A stretch of DNA of 64,000 bases from Candidatus Babeliales bacterium (lineage in GTDB: Bacteria > Babelota > Babeliae > Babelales > JACPOV01). The notes under the pieces are model-generated. The model worked only from the letters and a program-made list of their open reading frames with translations, was not told the origin of the DNA and did no database searches. Positions 36,694 through 44,456 of the stretch are shown piece by piece (position 1 is the first letter of the stretch; every line of letters starts with the position of its first letter). Location of the stretch: positions 496,001-560,000 of the forward strand of contig DATALT010000002.1 in the NCBI GenBank assembly GCA_036260945.1, read 5' to 3'. Made by a program: the position numbers and the translations under genes.

Positions 36694-37401
36694 CTATTGC
36701 CCTGAAAAAAATTCAAAACCCTTATAACCGTAATAAACGGCATTGCAAATAATCGTAAACATTAATTGCCGCTTATATTTGTTAGTCTCTTGGTCTTTAA
36801 TGCCAATCACGTGATCCTTAATAGTTACTATTTCTTCTTTTAATTGCAGTTCTTTTTCGGTTTTCATGCATGCTGCCTGCAACTCTTGAATCCATGTTTT
36901 CTGCATGCTGATTACTGAATCTTTCCTAGCAATCTTTTGCTCAAGACTTTCCCGACTCAGCATTATTTCTTTAGCTTTTTGTGCTATATATACTTTAAAC
37001 TCATTTTTTGCAGATTCGGAAAGCTTTCCTATCCTTTTGGGTAACCCGAAGGTTAATCGTATTCTTTCACTTTGCTCATGGGAAATCGGTACATTGCAAG
37101 TTGGGCAATTTAATTGACTGTTTTTTATTACTCGATCATACAAACACGATGTATGAAAAGAATGAGGAATTCCTTGCACAGTATGAATCGTAAATAGATC
37201 GGGCCATTTGTCTTTTGCAAAATCCTCGCGACAAATAGGATCGATATGCTTCTCAACGTATTGTGTAATAAAAAGCGTATGTTTAGAAATGGCGATCTCC
37301 ATTCCCTCTTTTTTTTCCATTCCGATAAGCGGATGCTGCACTAAAAATAAAATTAGGATTCTAGCTAAATAATAAATAGTAATTTTGCTTGGCGATCGCA
37401 T
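36694..37401 (-). CDS. exported protein with RING/U-box-like domain
   Basis: 235 residues. Signal-type hydrophobic segment at residues 9-24. Residues 52-110 resemble a RING-H2 finger: D-P-I-C-R-E-D-F, then H-S-F-H-T-S-C-L with His80, His83 and Cys86, and C-P-T-C (99-102) followed by P. Two usual zinc ligands are not Cys: Asp54 stands where the first Cys should be, and Ile78 replaces the Cys before His80. It is therefore a degenerate RING, or U-box-like. Next come a helical, coiled-coil-like region (E-K-E-L-Q-L-K-E) and a weak hydrophobic C-terminus. RING and U-box domains are eukaryotic ubiquitin ligase modules, so a host-directed role is plausible but unproven. Confidence 0.65.
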   Translation of the reverse strand: MRSPSKITIYYLARILILFLVQHPLIGMEKKEGMEIAISKHTLFITQYVEKHIDPICREDFAKDKWPDLFTIHTVQGIPHSFHTSCLYDRVIKNSQLNCPTCNVPISHEQSERIRLTFGLPKRIGKLSESAKNEFKVYIAQKAKEIMLSRESLEQKIARKDSVISMQKTWIQELQAACMKTEKELQLKEEIVTIKDHVIGIKDQETNKYKRQLMFTIICNAVYYGYKGFEFFSGQ

Positions 37402-37495
37402 ATATTTCCCTTTTTTATAACATTCCTCTCGAGTCTAACATGTAATTGAACATCTTAAAAAACAGTTCTGCCCGTTGGGTAAACACGTCTAAAAT

Positions 37496-37524
37496 AAAAA
37501 CGGCGGCCCGTTGCGAGCCGCCCT
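37496..37524 (-). terminator. phoH terminator
   Basis: GC-rich stem GGCGGC / GCCGCC (37502-37507 with 37517-37522). On the minus strand the hairpin is followed by T5. Lies about 20 bases after the phoH stop. Confidence 0.75.
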
Positions 37525-37544
37525 ATTTTTTGATAATTTCTGTT

Positions 37545-38954
37545 TTACCAAATCTCGCTTACTAATCTACTTAATAAACTACGTTCGCTACTTTGTAAGA
37601 ATACGGTGCCGAATAATGATTGCCCTTTGAACTTATTAGTTGCAACCACGATACCGTTCGAACTGAAATCTAAGTATGGTGAATCGATTTGATAAGGATC
37701 ACCCGCCAAAATAATTTTACTTCCTTCCCCGACACGCGAAATTAATGTTTTCACTTCGTGTGGCGTTAAATTTTGAACTTCATCAAGTAAAATATATTGA
37801 TAAGGAATGGAGCGGCCGCGCATATAGGTTATCGCTTCAAGGCTAATTTTTCCGTCTTTAATTAACTGATCGAGTGGCGAAATTTTATCCTGTCGATGCT
37901 CAAATTTTTTCTTGTGCTTATTCCCTTTATCACGTTTTCCCGTATAAAGAGGAGCGTCATGATCAAATGATTCATTACTTTGCTGCCGTCCACGATTAAC
38001 GGTGTGCGAAATGAATTCCATGTTATCGTAAATTGGCTGCATCCAACTATGCAATTTTTCATGAATCGTGCCAGGAAGATAACCAATATCGGGCCCCAAC
38101 GGAATCACGGGGCGAGAGATCAGCATTTTTTCATAAATTGGTTGATTCACCACTTGAGAAAGCCCGGCAAGGAGCGCCAAGAATGTTTTTCCCGTTCCTG
38201 CTGGGCCAAGCAAACTTACCAACTGAATTCGCTCATCAAAAAGTAGATCGAGCGCCATTAATTGATGAACATTGCGTGGCTCAAGTGGCCAACCGAGGGT
38301 GGGCACGGTAACCGTCTTGAACTGCTTATTTCCAAGATATCTAAAAATTTTGTAATTAAATGGATTATTATTACTTTCAAGAAGCACGAACTCATTCAAA
38401 ATTAAATGGTGATGCTCAGCAATCTCCTGGAGTTCGACCGGTGAATCTTTTTTCAATGAAACTGATGGCACCTTAAATTGTGCCCATCCTTTATAAAATG
38501 TTTCGGGGGTAATATACCCCTTTAGATAATCTTGCGCAGAGATGCCAAGAACGTCCGCTTTTACGCGCGCATTTAAATCTTTAGAAATAAATTGCACTTC
38601 ATAGCCGCGCTGCTTAAGCTCAAGAATCGTAAGAAGAATAAGGTTATCAACGATATTTAAACTTAACGATGTTGGCAACATCACCTTTTTATCAGGTGCG
38701 AATAGAACTTTTAAAATTCCCCCATTATCGAGCTCAACTCCTTCCCGCAACGAACCACGCGCGCGCAACCCATCAAGATAACGAATAACTTGCCTAGAAT
38801 TATGCCCGCGATCGGTGCTCTCACCTTTGAACCTATCAAGCTCCTCCAGAACTAAAATAGGAATGCCAACCTGCGCACTTTTGAAATTAAAAATCGACTC
38901 AGGATCGTGCAACAACACATTCGTATCAAGGACATAAATACGCTCTGCTGCCAT
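37545..38954 (-). CDS. phoH: PIN-PhoH ATPase/RNase
   Basis: 469 residues. N-terminal PIN domain (Y-V-L-D-T-N-V-L-L-H-D, with acidic residues for metal-dependent RNA cleavage) joined to a PhoH ATPase with Walker A G-P-A-G-T-G-K-T and Walker B L-L-D-E-V-Q-N. This is the PhoH2/YlaK type, reported elsewhere as an RNA helicase/nuclease. A region with many Lys and His residues (about 300-330) interrupts the ATPase core and is unlike most homologues. Confidence 0.9.
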   Translation of the reverse strand: MAAERIYVLDTNVLLHDPESIFNFKSAQVGIPILVLEELDRFKGESTDRGHNSRQVIRYLDGLRARGSLREGVELDNGGILKVLFAPDKKVMLPTSLSLNIVDNLILLTILELKQRGYEVQFISKDLNARVKADVLGISAQDYLKGYITPETFYKGWAQFKVPSVSLKKDSPVELQEIAEHHHLILNEFVLLESNNNPFNYKIFRYLGNKQFKTVTVPTLGWPLEPRNVHQLMALDLLFDERIQLVSLLGPAGTGKTFLALLAGLSQVVNQPIYEKMLISRPVIPLGPDIGYLPGTIHEKLHSWMQPIYDNMEFISHTVNRGRQQSNESFDHDAPLYTGKRDKGNKHKKKFEHRQDKISPLDQLIKDGKISLEAITYMRGRSIPYQYILLDEVQNLTPHEVKTLISRVGEGSKIILAGDPYQIDSPYLDFSSNGIVVATNKFKGQSLFGTVFLQSSERSLLSRLVSEIW

Positions 38955-39039
38955 AGGATTCCTTTTTTTTGAAGCTTCATTTACTACCTTCTCGATGTCG
39001 ATTGAACCGTATCACACTCCAAATACCCGCGCAATTAAA

Positions 39040-39234
39040 TCAATTTTTAGTTCCACAAAATTTTCCTACTGCTTGAATGCGCCGCAGGACGTTTAATTGT
39101 GCGATACGAGTCGACGATTTTAACGAGTCATCTTATGATAGGATCATCTTGCACGGGATAGCAGAACGCAGCACAACCAAACGTGTGATCAAATGGGCCA
39201 CCTCATGGCGCACGAATAATGAGTATAATTTCTG
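39040..39234 (-). pseudogene. relic of an M48-like peptidase gene
   Basis: In one minus-strand frame the sequence reads L-F-V-R-H-E-V-A-H-L-I-T-R (zinc motif at 39193-39207), then an in-frame TAA (39133-39135), then L-K-S-S-T-R-I-A-Q-L-N-V-L. The second part matches the C-terminus of the intact peptidase at 39296 (P-K-L-S-T-R-I-A-I-L-N-A-L). The third-ligand region between them is gone, so this is a gene eroded by a deletion and a stop. It fills most of the 341-base gap between phoH and the next gene. Confidence 0.6.
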
Positions 39235-39236
39235 TC

Positions 39237-39271
39237 AAAAAAAGAGAGCGAGATTTCTCTTCGCTCTCTTT
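39237..39271 (-). terminator. terminator of the M48 gene at 39296
   Basis: Perfect 11-bp stem AAAGAGAGCGA / TCGCTCTCTTT with a 9-base loop. On the minus strand a run of seven or more T follows. Confidence 0.8.
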
Positions 39272-39295
39272 GTAAAAAATCTTACAATAGTCCGA

Positions 39296-40168
39296 TTACT
39301 CTTCAGATTGATTTTTTCTATTCTTCTTCTGCATTTTCTCCAAAGCATTTAATATCGCGATGCGAGTCGACAATTTTGGATGATCAGGAGATGAAGTTAT
39401 CTTCTTTTCAGTATTGTAAACTTGCCATTTTTGAAGCGCTCCTTTAATCGCACTCGCACCGTCTTTGTGCACAAGAGCTGAAATGATATCGCACTCAATC
39501 TCAACAAATTTACGAATAAATGGAAAATCATATTCAACTGCATATTTGCCGAACTGGCGATGAATATGCATTTTCTGGCCAACATAGGTCGACATCATGG
39601 GCCCACCAATAGTAGCAAATCCTCCGGTAGCGATAGTTTTGACAGAGTTCTTAGCCATTCCGCGGGCAATGATTAATGGCCCTACTATAATACCCGCAAT
39701 ACCAGCTATTTGCCCTTGAAACATCCAATTATGCGGATTGATAAAACCATTTTCACGAATAATTGCATGTGCAATTTCATGCCCGAAAATCCCTTGGCTT
39801 TCTTTCCGTGTAAAAAAATTATGATGATTTTTAGCCATCATCACAACAGATTTTGGGCTTACTGCACTCGAAACGTTAAAAAGATTGTGATCAGTTGGCG
39901 AACCAACCGCTTTCAATTCTTGTTCATCCGCTTCGTTATAGGTCCGCACATCTATTTGAAAATCTTTAGAGAGCCAGTTATTTTCTTTAAACCGTTTCTG
40001 CATAAGATCAAAATCTTCGCAAACTGCCGGTTCCGGCATGCTACGCGATTCTTTCATTTCATCAACGATGTCTTTATAAATTATTGGCTTACGTTCTGGA
40101 TTAGAAAATATCATAAACGAAGAACCCATTACGACGATAACGATTCTCCAATAGTGTTTGCTCTTCAT
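39296..40168 (-). CDS. exported M48-like metallopeptidase
   Basis: 290 residues from the ATG at 40168. N-terminal signal anchor (I-V-I-V-V-M-G-S-S-F-M), zinc motif G-H-E-I-A-H, a hydrophobic Gly/Ala-rich stretch between the motifs that may be membrane-associated, the third-ligand segment E-I-E-C-D, and the C-terminal H-P-K-L-S-T-R-I. It is longer than and only distantly related to the five array genes at 1-3.6 kb. The HTPX/Ste24-like arrangement of hydrophobic segments suggests a membrane protease. Confidence 0.75.
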   Translation of the reverse strand: MKSKHYWRIVIVVMGSSFMIFSNPERKPIIYKDIVDEMKESRSMPEPAVCEDFDLMQKRFKENNWLSKDFQIDVRTYNEADEQELKAVGSPTDHNLFNVSSAVSPKSVVMMAKNHHNFFTRKESQGIFGHEIAHAIIRENGFINPHNWMFQGQIAGIAGIIVGPLIIARGMAKNSVKTIATGGFATIGGPMMSTYVGQKMHIHRQFGKYAVEYDFPFIRKFVEIECDIISALVHKDGASAIKGALQKWQVYNTEKKITSSPDHPKLSTRIAILNALEKMQKKNRKNQSEE

Positions 40169-40177
40169 AAAAATCAC

Positions 40178-40501
40178 TTTTGTAAAATTACTAAATATTA
40201 CAACCCAAACAAATAGTTATTTGTAAAGAAAAAAGAATAAATTAATTTGATAAAAGAGAAAGGTGGCGCGCGAGCGCTAGAGGGAGGACTCGAAGGCTAG
40301 AAGAAAATGTATTAAAAATGGTCGCATCATAGATCGGATGTGCCATAAAAGCCTTTCAGTAAAATATATACCTGTTTTTTTAATGATAACACAGTTTCCA
40401 TTATCCGCAACAGGTCGCCAGAAATAGAAAAATTGGAGAAAACTGGTAATCTTTTATACAATTACGCGCAATACAATAGAATCTTCAAAAGAAATTGAAA
40501 C
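40178..40501. other. intergenic region, nothing recognised
   Basis: Gap of about 320 bases between divergent genes. It contains a GC-rich patch near 40265-40310 and an AT-rich part that could hold promoters for both genes, but no clear hexamer pair, RNA or relic was seen. Confidence 0.4.
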
Positions 40502-41020
40502 ATGTATCGCATACTTTTAGCAGCTCTTCTATTGAGCACTATTCAACTACATGCAGACACCATAGAATTAACCAACATTCGAGAAACGCCCCACAGCGAT
40601 ACAGCACGAAACACGCTGCGTTTACTTGATTTGCTTTATAAATACGAATCACTATTGAAAGATTTACGCATAGTTGAGCGTGCTGCATCATTAGGCAGAA
40701 TCGTTTCCGCAGGATATGCGCTTGCGTATGCCCCTTTTTATTCCTACAAGGCCATCGATTATTTTTCAGATTATCGCCATTCAAGCGCTGAAAAAATAAC
40801 GAGCGTACTTTATTTTTCAACCTATGCCGCTTTGATTTCCTATCTTGCTTATGCTGTAGACGCTTTTGCAAAAGATCGATTGGCTCTCGAGAAGAAAACG
40901 CTTATGCCAAAACTAACAGCACTTCAATTAATGTTGCAAGAAGAGTTTAAAGATGAAAATTCTGAAGATGCAAAAACATTGCTCAACGATATAAAGCGAA
41001 CAATTGCTCAATTAAGATAA
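40502..41020 (+). CDS. exported membrane protein, unknown
   Basis: 172 residues. Signal peptide (L-L-A-A-L-L-L-S-T-I, cut near L-H-A), then a helical region with two hydrophobic segments (about residues 68-85 and 100-120) and a C-terminal charged helix. Not recognised. Confidence 0.55.
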   Translation: MYRILLAALLLSTIQLHADTIELTNIRETPHSDTARNTLRLLDLLYKYESLLKDLRIVERAASLGRIVSAGYALAYAPFYSYKAIDYFSDYRHSSAEKITSVLYFSTYAALISYLAYAVDAFAKDRLALEKKTLMPKLTALQLMLQEEFKDENSEDAKTLLNDIKRTIAQLR

Positions 41021-41299
41021 AACTGGTTCAACATATGAAATCTTGACGCATAGCGCAATTCGTGCTATCGATAATAACATGGAAATTAATTGTATTGCTC
41101 ACTTCACATTCATTACGACCACGGCCGGCTCCCGCCGGTAAATGATTTTTTTTTACTTTTTTTGCGTCTTCTACATCTAAATCGATAACAATAGCGATTT
41201 CTACAGGAACCGCATCTAGATGCAAACGATGCGTTTCTGTTTATAATTGATAAAATAGTCTATGAAACGAACATTTCGAATTAAGAAAAAGGTTTTCCA

Positions 41300-43009
41300 A
41301 TGGCATCAGATAAAAATCTTTCGGTTCTTCGTCACTCTGCCGCACATTTACTTGCACACGCAGTTATAGAACTCTATCCGGAAACGCTGCTTACAATCGG
41401 GCCGGCTACCTCGGAAGGTTTTTTTTACGATTTTTTGCCAACGCGAAACTTTAAAGAAGAAGATTTACCGCTCCTTGAAGCGCGCATGCACGAAATTTCT
41501 CAGCGCAATCTGCCTATTTCGCACACAGAAATCAGTAAAGATGAAGCGCGAAAAATTTTTAAAAATAATAAATTTAAACTTCAATTAATTGATGAAATCC
41601 CGGCTGAAACGGTCGGCCTCTCAAAGCAGGGTGATTTTTATGATCTTTGCCGCGGTGGGCATGTTGCATCTACTGGCGATATCAAACATTTTAAACTTCT
41701 GAACATCTCTGGCGCGTATTGGAAAGCGGACAAAAATAATCAAGCGCTTCAGCGCATTACCGGCACCGCTTTTTATACTCAAGAAGAGCTCGATGCATTT
41801 TTGCGCAAGAAAGAGGAATTAGCGCAATTTGACCATCGCAAACTCGGCAAACAGATGAATCTCTTTTCATTTCACGATGAAGGAGTTGGATTTCCCTTCT
41901 TTCATCCCGATGGCAAATTAATAATCAATTTGCTTATTGGTTATTTGCGCGATTTGCAAACCAAGCATGGGTATAAAGAGATCGCCACACCGATTATGCT
42001 CAGCGATGAATTGTGGAAACGTTCTGGCCATTATGCGCATTACAAAGATAATATGTATTTTTGTACGATCGATGAGAAAGAATATGCAATTCGCCCCATG
42101 AATTGCCCTGGTTCTTATTTGGTATATAAAGAACGCCCACATTCCTATAGAGAACTCCCCCTGAAATTAGCAGAATTTGGCCTTGTGCACCGGCATGAAC
42201 TTTCAGGCGTGCTTCATGGGTTAATGCGAGTGCGCGCGTTTACGCAGGATGATACGCATGCATATTGCACTATCGAACAACTAGAAGAACAGCTGATTGA
42301 AATGATCAACCTGACAAAAACAGTTTACAATCGCTTCAACTTCAAAAATATCAAAGTTGCGATCTCAACGCGTCCTAACGACGCAATGGGTTCTCCAGAA
42401 GTATGGGATAAAGCAATCAACGCACTCAAAAACGCCCTTAATAAAGCAGAAATGAAGTTTGTGATTCAAGAAGGGGAAGGGGCATTCTACGGCGCTAAAA
42501 TTGAATTCAAGATTCAAGATTCTATGGAGCGGGAATGGCAGTGCGGTACGATTCAGGTAGATTTCTTTGCAGCTGAAAACTTTGATTTAAGCTATGTTAC
42601 CCCTGCTGGCACTAAAGAACGGCCAGTTGTTATTCATAGAGCTATTTACGGCTCGTTAGAACGGTTTTTTGCCATTTTACTTGAACATTATAAAGGACAT
42701 CTACCCTTCTGGCTTGCGCCGGTACAGGTTAAAATCCTTACTATTACCGATGATCAGAAAGAATATGCGCAAAAACTCTTGCAGTTTTTGAATAATGCAG
42801 GGATTCGTAGCGAACTGGATCACACCTCAGATCCGATTTCTGGAAAAATTAAAACTGCCCAAATAGAAAAAATTCCCTGGATGCTGGTAATTGGTAAAAA
42901 AGAGGTTGAGATGCAAACCGTTACGCTTCGGCATGCAAACGGCTCACAAGAACCAAATCTCCAATTTAACGATCTAGTGATCAAAGCGAAAGAGTTAGCA
43001 TCTTCCTAA
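41300..43009 (+). CDS. thrS: threonyl-tRNA synthetase without TGS domain
   Basis: 569 residues, about 70 shorter than E. coli ThrRS because it begins directly at the editing domain. That domain has H-S-A-A-H and the C-x-x-x-H of C-R-G-G-H. The catalytic core has R-P-M-N-C-P-G (zinc Cys), the motif 2 region R-H-E-L-S-G and F-T-Q-D-D-T-H; the C-terminal anticodon-binding domain is complete. It charges tRNA-Thr and should still edit Ser-tRNA-Thr. Missing the small N-terminal TGS domain is seen in some lineages. Confidence 0.95.
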   Translation: MASDKNLSVLRHSAAHLLAHAVIELYPETLLTIGPATSEGFFYDFLPTRNFKEEDLPLLEARMHEISQRNLPISHTEISKDEARKIFKNNKFKLQLIDEIPAETVGLSKQGDFYDLCRGGHVASTGDIKHFKLLNISGAYWKADKNNQALQRITGTAFYTQEELDAFLRKKEELAQFDHRKLGKQMNLFSFHDEGVGFPFFHPDGKLIINLLIGYLRDLQTKHGYKEIATPIMLSDELWKRSGHYAHYKDNMYFCTIDEKEYAIRPMNCPGSYLVYKERPHSYRELPLKLAEFGLVHRHELSGVLHGLMRVRAFTQDDTHAYCTIEQLEEQLIEMINLTKTVYNRFNFKNIKVAISTRPNDAMGSPEVWDKAINALKNALNKAEMKFVIQEGEGAFYGAKIEFKIQDSMEREWQCGTIQVDFFAAENFDLSYVTPAGTKERPVVIHRAIYGSLERFFAILLEHYKGHLPFWLAPVQVKILTITDDQKEYAQKLLQFLNNAGIRSELDHTSDPISGKIKTAQIEKIPWMLVIGKKEVEMQTVTLRHANGSQEPNLQFNDLVIKAKELASS

Positions 43010-43089
43010 AAAGAACAATTATTTATTATATTATCGAAAAATTTGATGCGCATTTATTTGAAATAATCAATTTTAATAGACGCAAACTG

Positions 43090-43119
43090 TTGACTTTAAT
43101 TTATCTCAAATTGTAACAT
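43090..43119 (+). promoter_or_regulatory. promoter of the Lys/Arg-rich small gene
   Basis: TTGACT (43090-43095), 18-base spacer, TAACAT (43114-43119). Predicted start about 50 bases before the ATG at 43176. Confidence 0.4.
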
Positions 43120-43175
43120 CAAAAGTGAAGATGATAAGTATTATTTAATCGTTCTTCTAAAAAAAGGAGTTGCCC

Positions 43176-43286
43176 ATGGCAATGAAGAAAAAAAGAACTG
43201 TTAAGAAAACAACAGCTCGCCGTAAAGTAGCTAAAAAAGCTACCACGAAAAGAAAAGCAGCTAAAAAAGCCGCTAAAAGAAAATAA
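43176..43286 (+). CDS. 36-residue Lys/Arg/Ala-rich, histone-H1-like protein
   Basis: Only 36 codons, but with a clean AAGGAG 6 bases before the ATG, a promoter upstream and a strong terminator downstream. The product is almost entirely Lys, Arg, Ala and Thr, with K-K-A-A-K and A-K-K-A-T repeats like the tails of bacterial H1-type proteins such as chlamydial Hc1 and Hc2. It should bind DNA or RNA non-specifically. Alternative: a small ribosome-associated peptide. Confidence 0.75.
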   Translation: MAMKKKRTVKKTTARRKVAKKATTKRKAAKKAAKRK

Positions 43287-43306
43287 GCTTCGCTTATTTG
43301 ATAAAT

Positions 43307-43350
43307 AAAAGCGCTAAAAACCTTCTGGTTTGCAGCGCTTTTATTTTTTT
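43307..43350 (+). terminator. terminator of the small basic gene
   Basis: Stem AAAAGCGCT / AGCGCTTTT (43307-43315 with 43334-43342) topped by a second stem AACC / GGTT, ending in ATTTTTTT. Confidence 0.85.
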
Positions 43351-43458
43351 TATCCCCAAAAAACTGCGCTTCGACCTTGGTTTTGGGGGCACCAGAACTA
43401 ATTTCAATCTATTTCAGCTCGACTTTTGTTTAAGCACCGCGAAAAAATTGATAACTCT

Positions 43459-43512
43459 CCGCTCGTCCTGAGTGATTTCGAGTTAATCGAGAAATCGTAT
43501 CGAAGGATGCGG
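43459..43512 (+). repeat. REP-like palindromic element, copy 1
   Basis: Begins CCGCTCGTCCTGAGTGATTT and ends GTATCGAAGGATGCGG, with a central hairpin. Matches elements at 62955 and 63110. The outer parts resemble the REP/BIME family with CGAAGG and CCTGAG arms common in many bacteria. Confidence 0.7.
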
Positions 43513-43537
43513 ACAGTCGAGTGATGGCACAAAAGAC

Positions 43538-44251
43538 CTACCGGCTTTTAATAACACCGACCCGCTTGCAAACGGGCCGTAATGGACATTTTGAACAAAA
43601 TGGAGAGATTGGTACGCAAATTTGCTGGCCCCAAACGACGAGCCATTGATTAATACGGATCCAATAATTTTTAGGAATAATCTTTTTGAGTTCAGTTTCG
43701 GTTTCTTCTGGGGTCTGTGTTTCCACTAAACCAAGCCGATTAGCGACGCGATGAACATGGGTATCAACGCAAATAGCCGGAATGCCAAATCCTTCGCCTA
43801 AGACCAAATTTGCTGTCTTGCGACCGACGCCTTTGATGCTTAAAAGATCTTCCTCCGTATTAGGGACTCTGCCCCCAAAACGATCAAGGAGATCTTTACT
43901 GACACTATGCATCAAAAATGCTTTGCGATGGTAAAACCCCACCGGATAGATAAGTTTTTCTATTTTTAAAATAGGAAGATTAAGAAGTTGCTCTGGCGTG
44001 CGAGCGTGCTCGAAGAGACGCATTGAAGCGGGAAACGTCACCGTATCCTTGGTCCGTAAACTGAGTAAGCAACTGATAAGTACTAGAAACGGATCCCGCC
44101 CTAATTGCTCGCTGATGGAAAAAACCATCGGGTTTCCAAGATGCTCAGCATTTTTCTCGAGAATCGAAATTATCTGCTTGACATGCTCTTTTTTTGAAGC
44201 CGATAGCGAAGAAATGGCTTTACCCCTAAAAAACTGGTCAGGGTTGCGCAA
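43538..44251 (-). CDS. nth: endonuclease III
   Basis: 237 residues. Helix-hairpin-helix K-G-V-G-R-K-T-A-N-L-V with the catalytic Lys, catalytic Asp in V-D-T-H-V-H-R-V, and the C-terminal 4Fe-4S ligands C-x6-C-x2-C-x5-C. It removes oxidised pyrimidines in base excision repair. An N-terminal extension of about 20 residues precedes the conserved core. Confidence 0.95.
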   Translation of the reverse strand: MRNPDQFFRGKAISSLSASKKEHVKQIISILEKNAEHLGNPMVFSISEQLGRDPFLVLISCLLSLRTKDTVTFPASMRLFEHARTPEQLLNLPILKIEKLIYPVGFYHRKAFLMHSVSKDLLDRFGGRVPNTEEDLLSIKGVGRKTANLVLGEGFGIPAICVDTHVHRVANRLGLVETQTPEETETELKKIIPKNYWIRINQWLVVWGQQICVPISPFCSKCPLRPVCKRVGVIKSR

Positions 44252-44456
44252 ACTGCGCTTCCTGTTAGAATGAAGAATATAAATCCACTATTAGCTTACT
44301 GGCGGAATTTCAGATAACAAAATCACGACTGCAAAAAGAATTCCGGTTAATTTATAAAATAGAGATAGCATACAAAAAGCCCCTTAATATAGATTATTAA
44401 ACACATTTTTTTAGACGAAATCATTATAGCTACTGGACTTCCTAATAGCAAGAAAC

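Noticed and set aside
41028-41225. 65-codon minus-strand open frame between the 40502 gene and thrS
   Set aside because: No ribosome binding site, no recognisable family, and odd composition; more likely a chance frame, though a relic cannot be excluded. The 279-base gap otherwise shows nothing clear.
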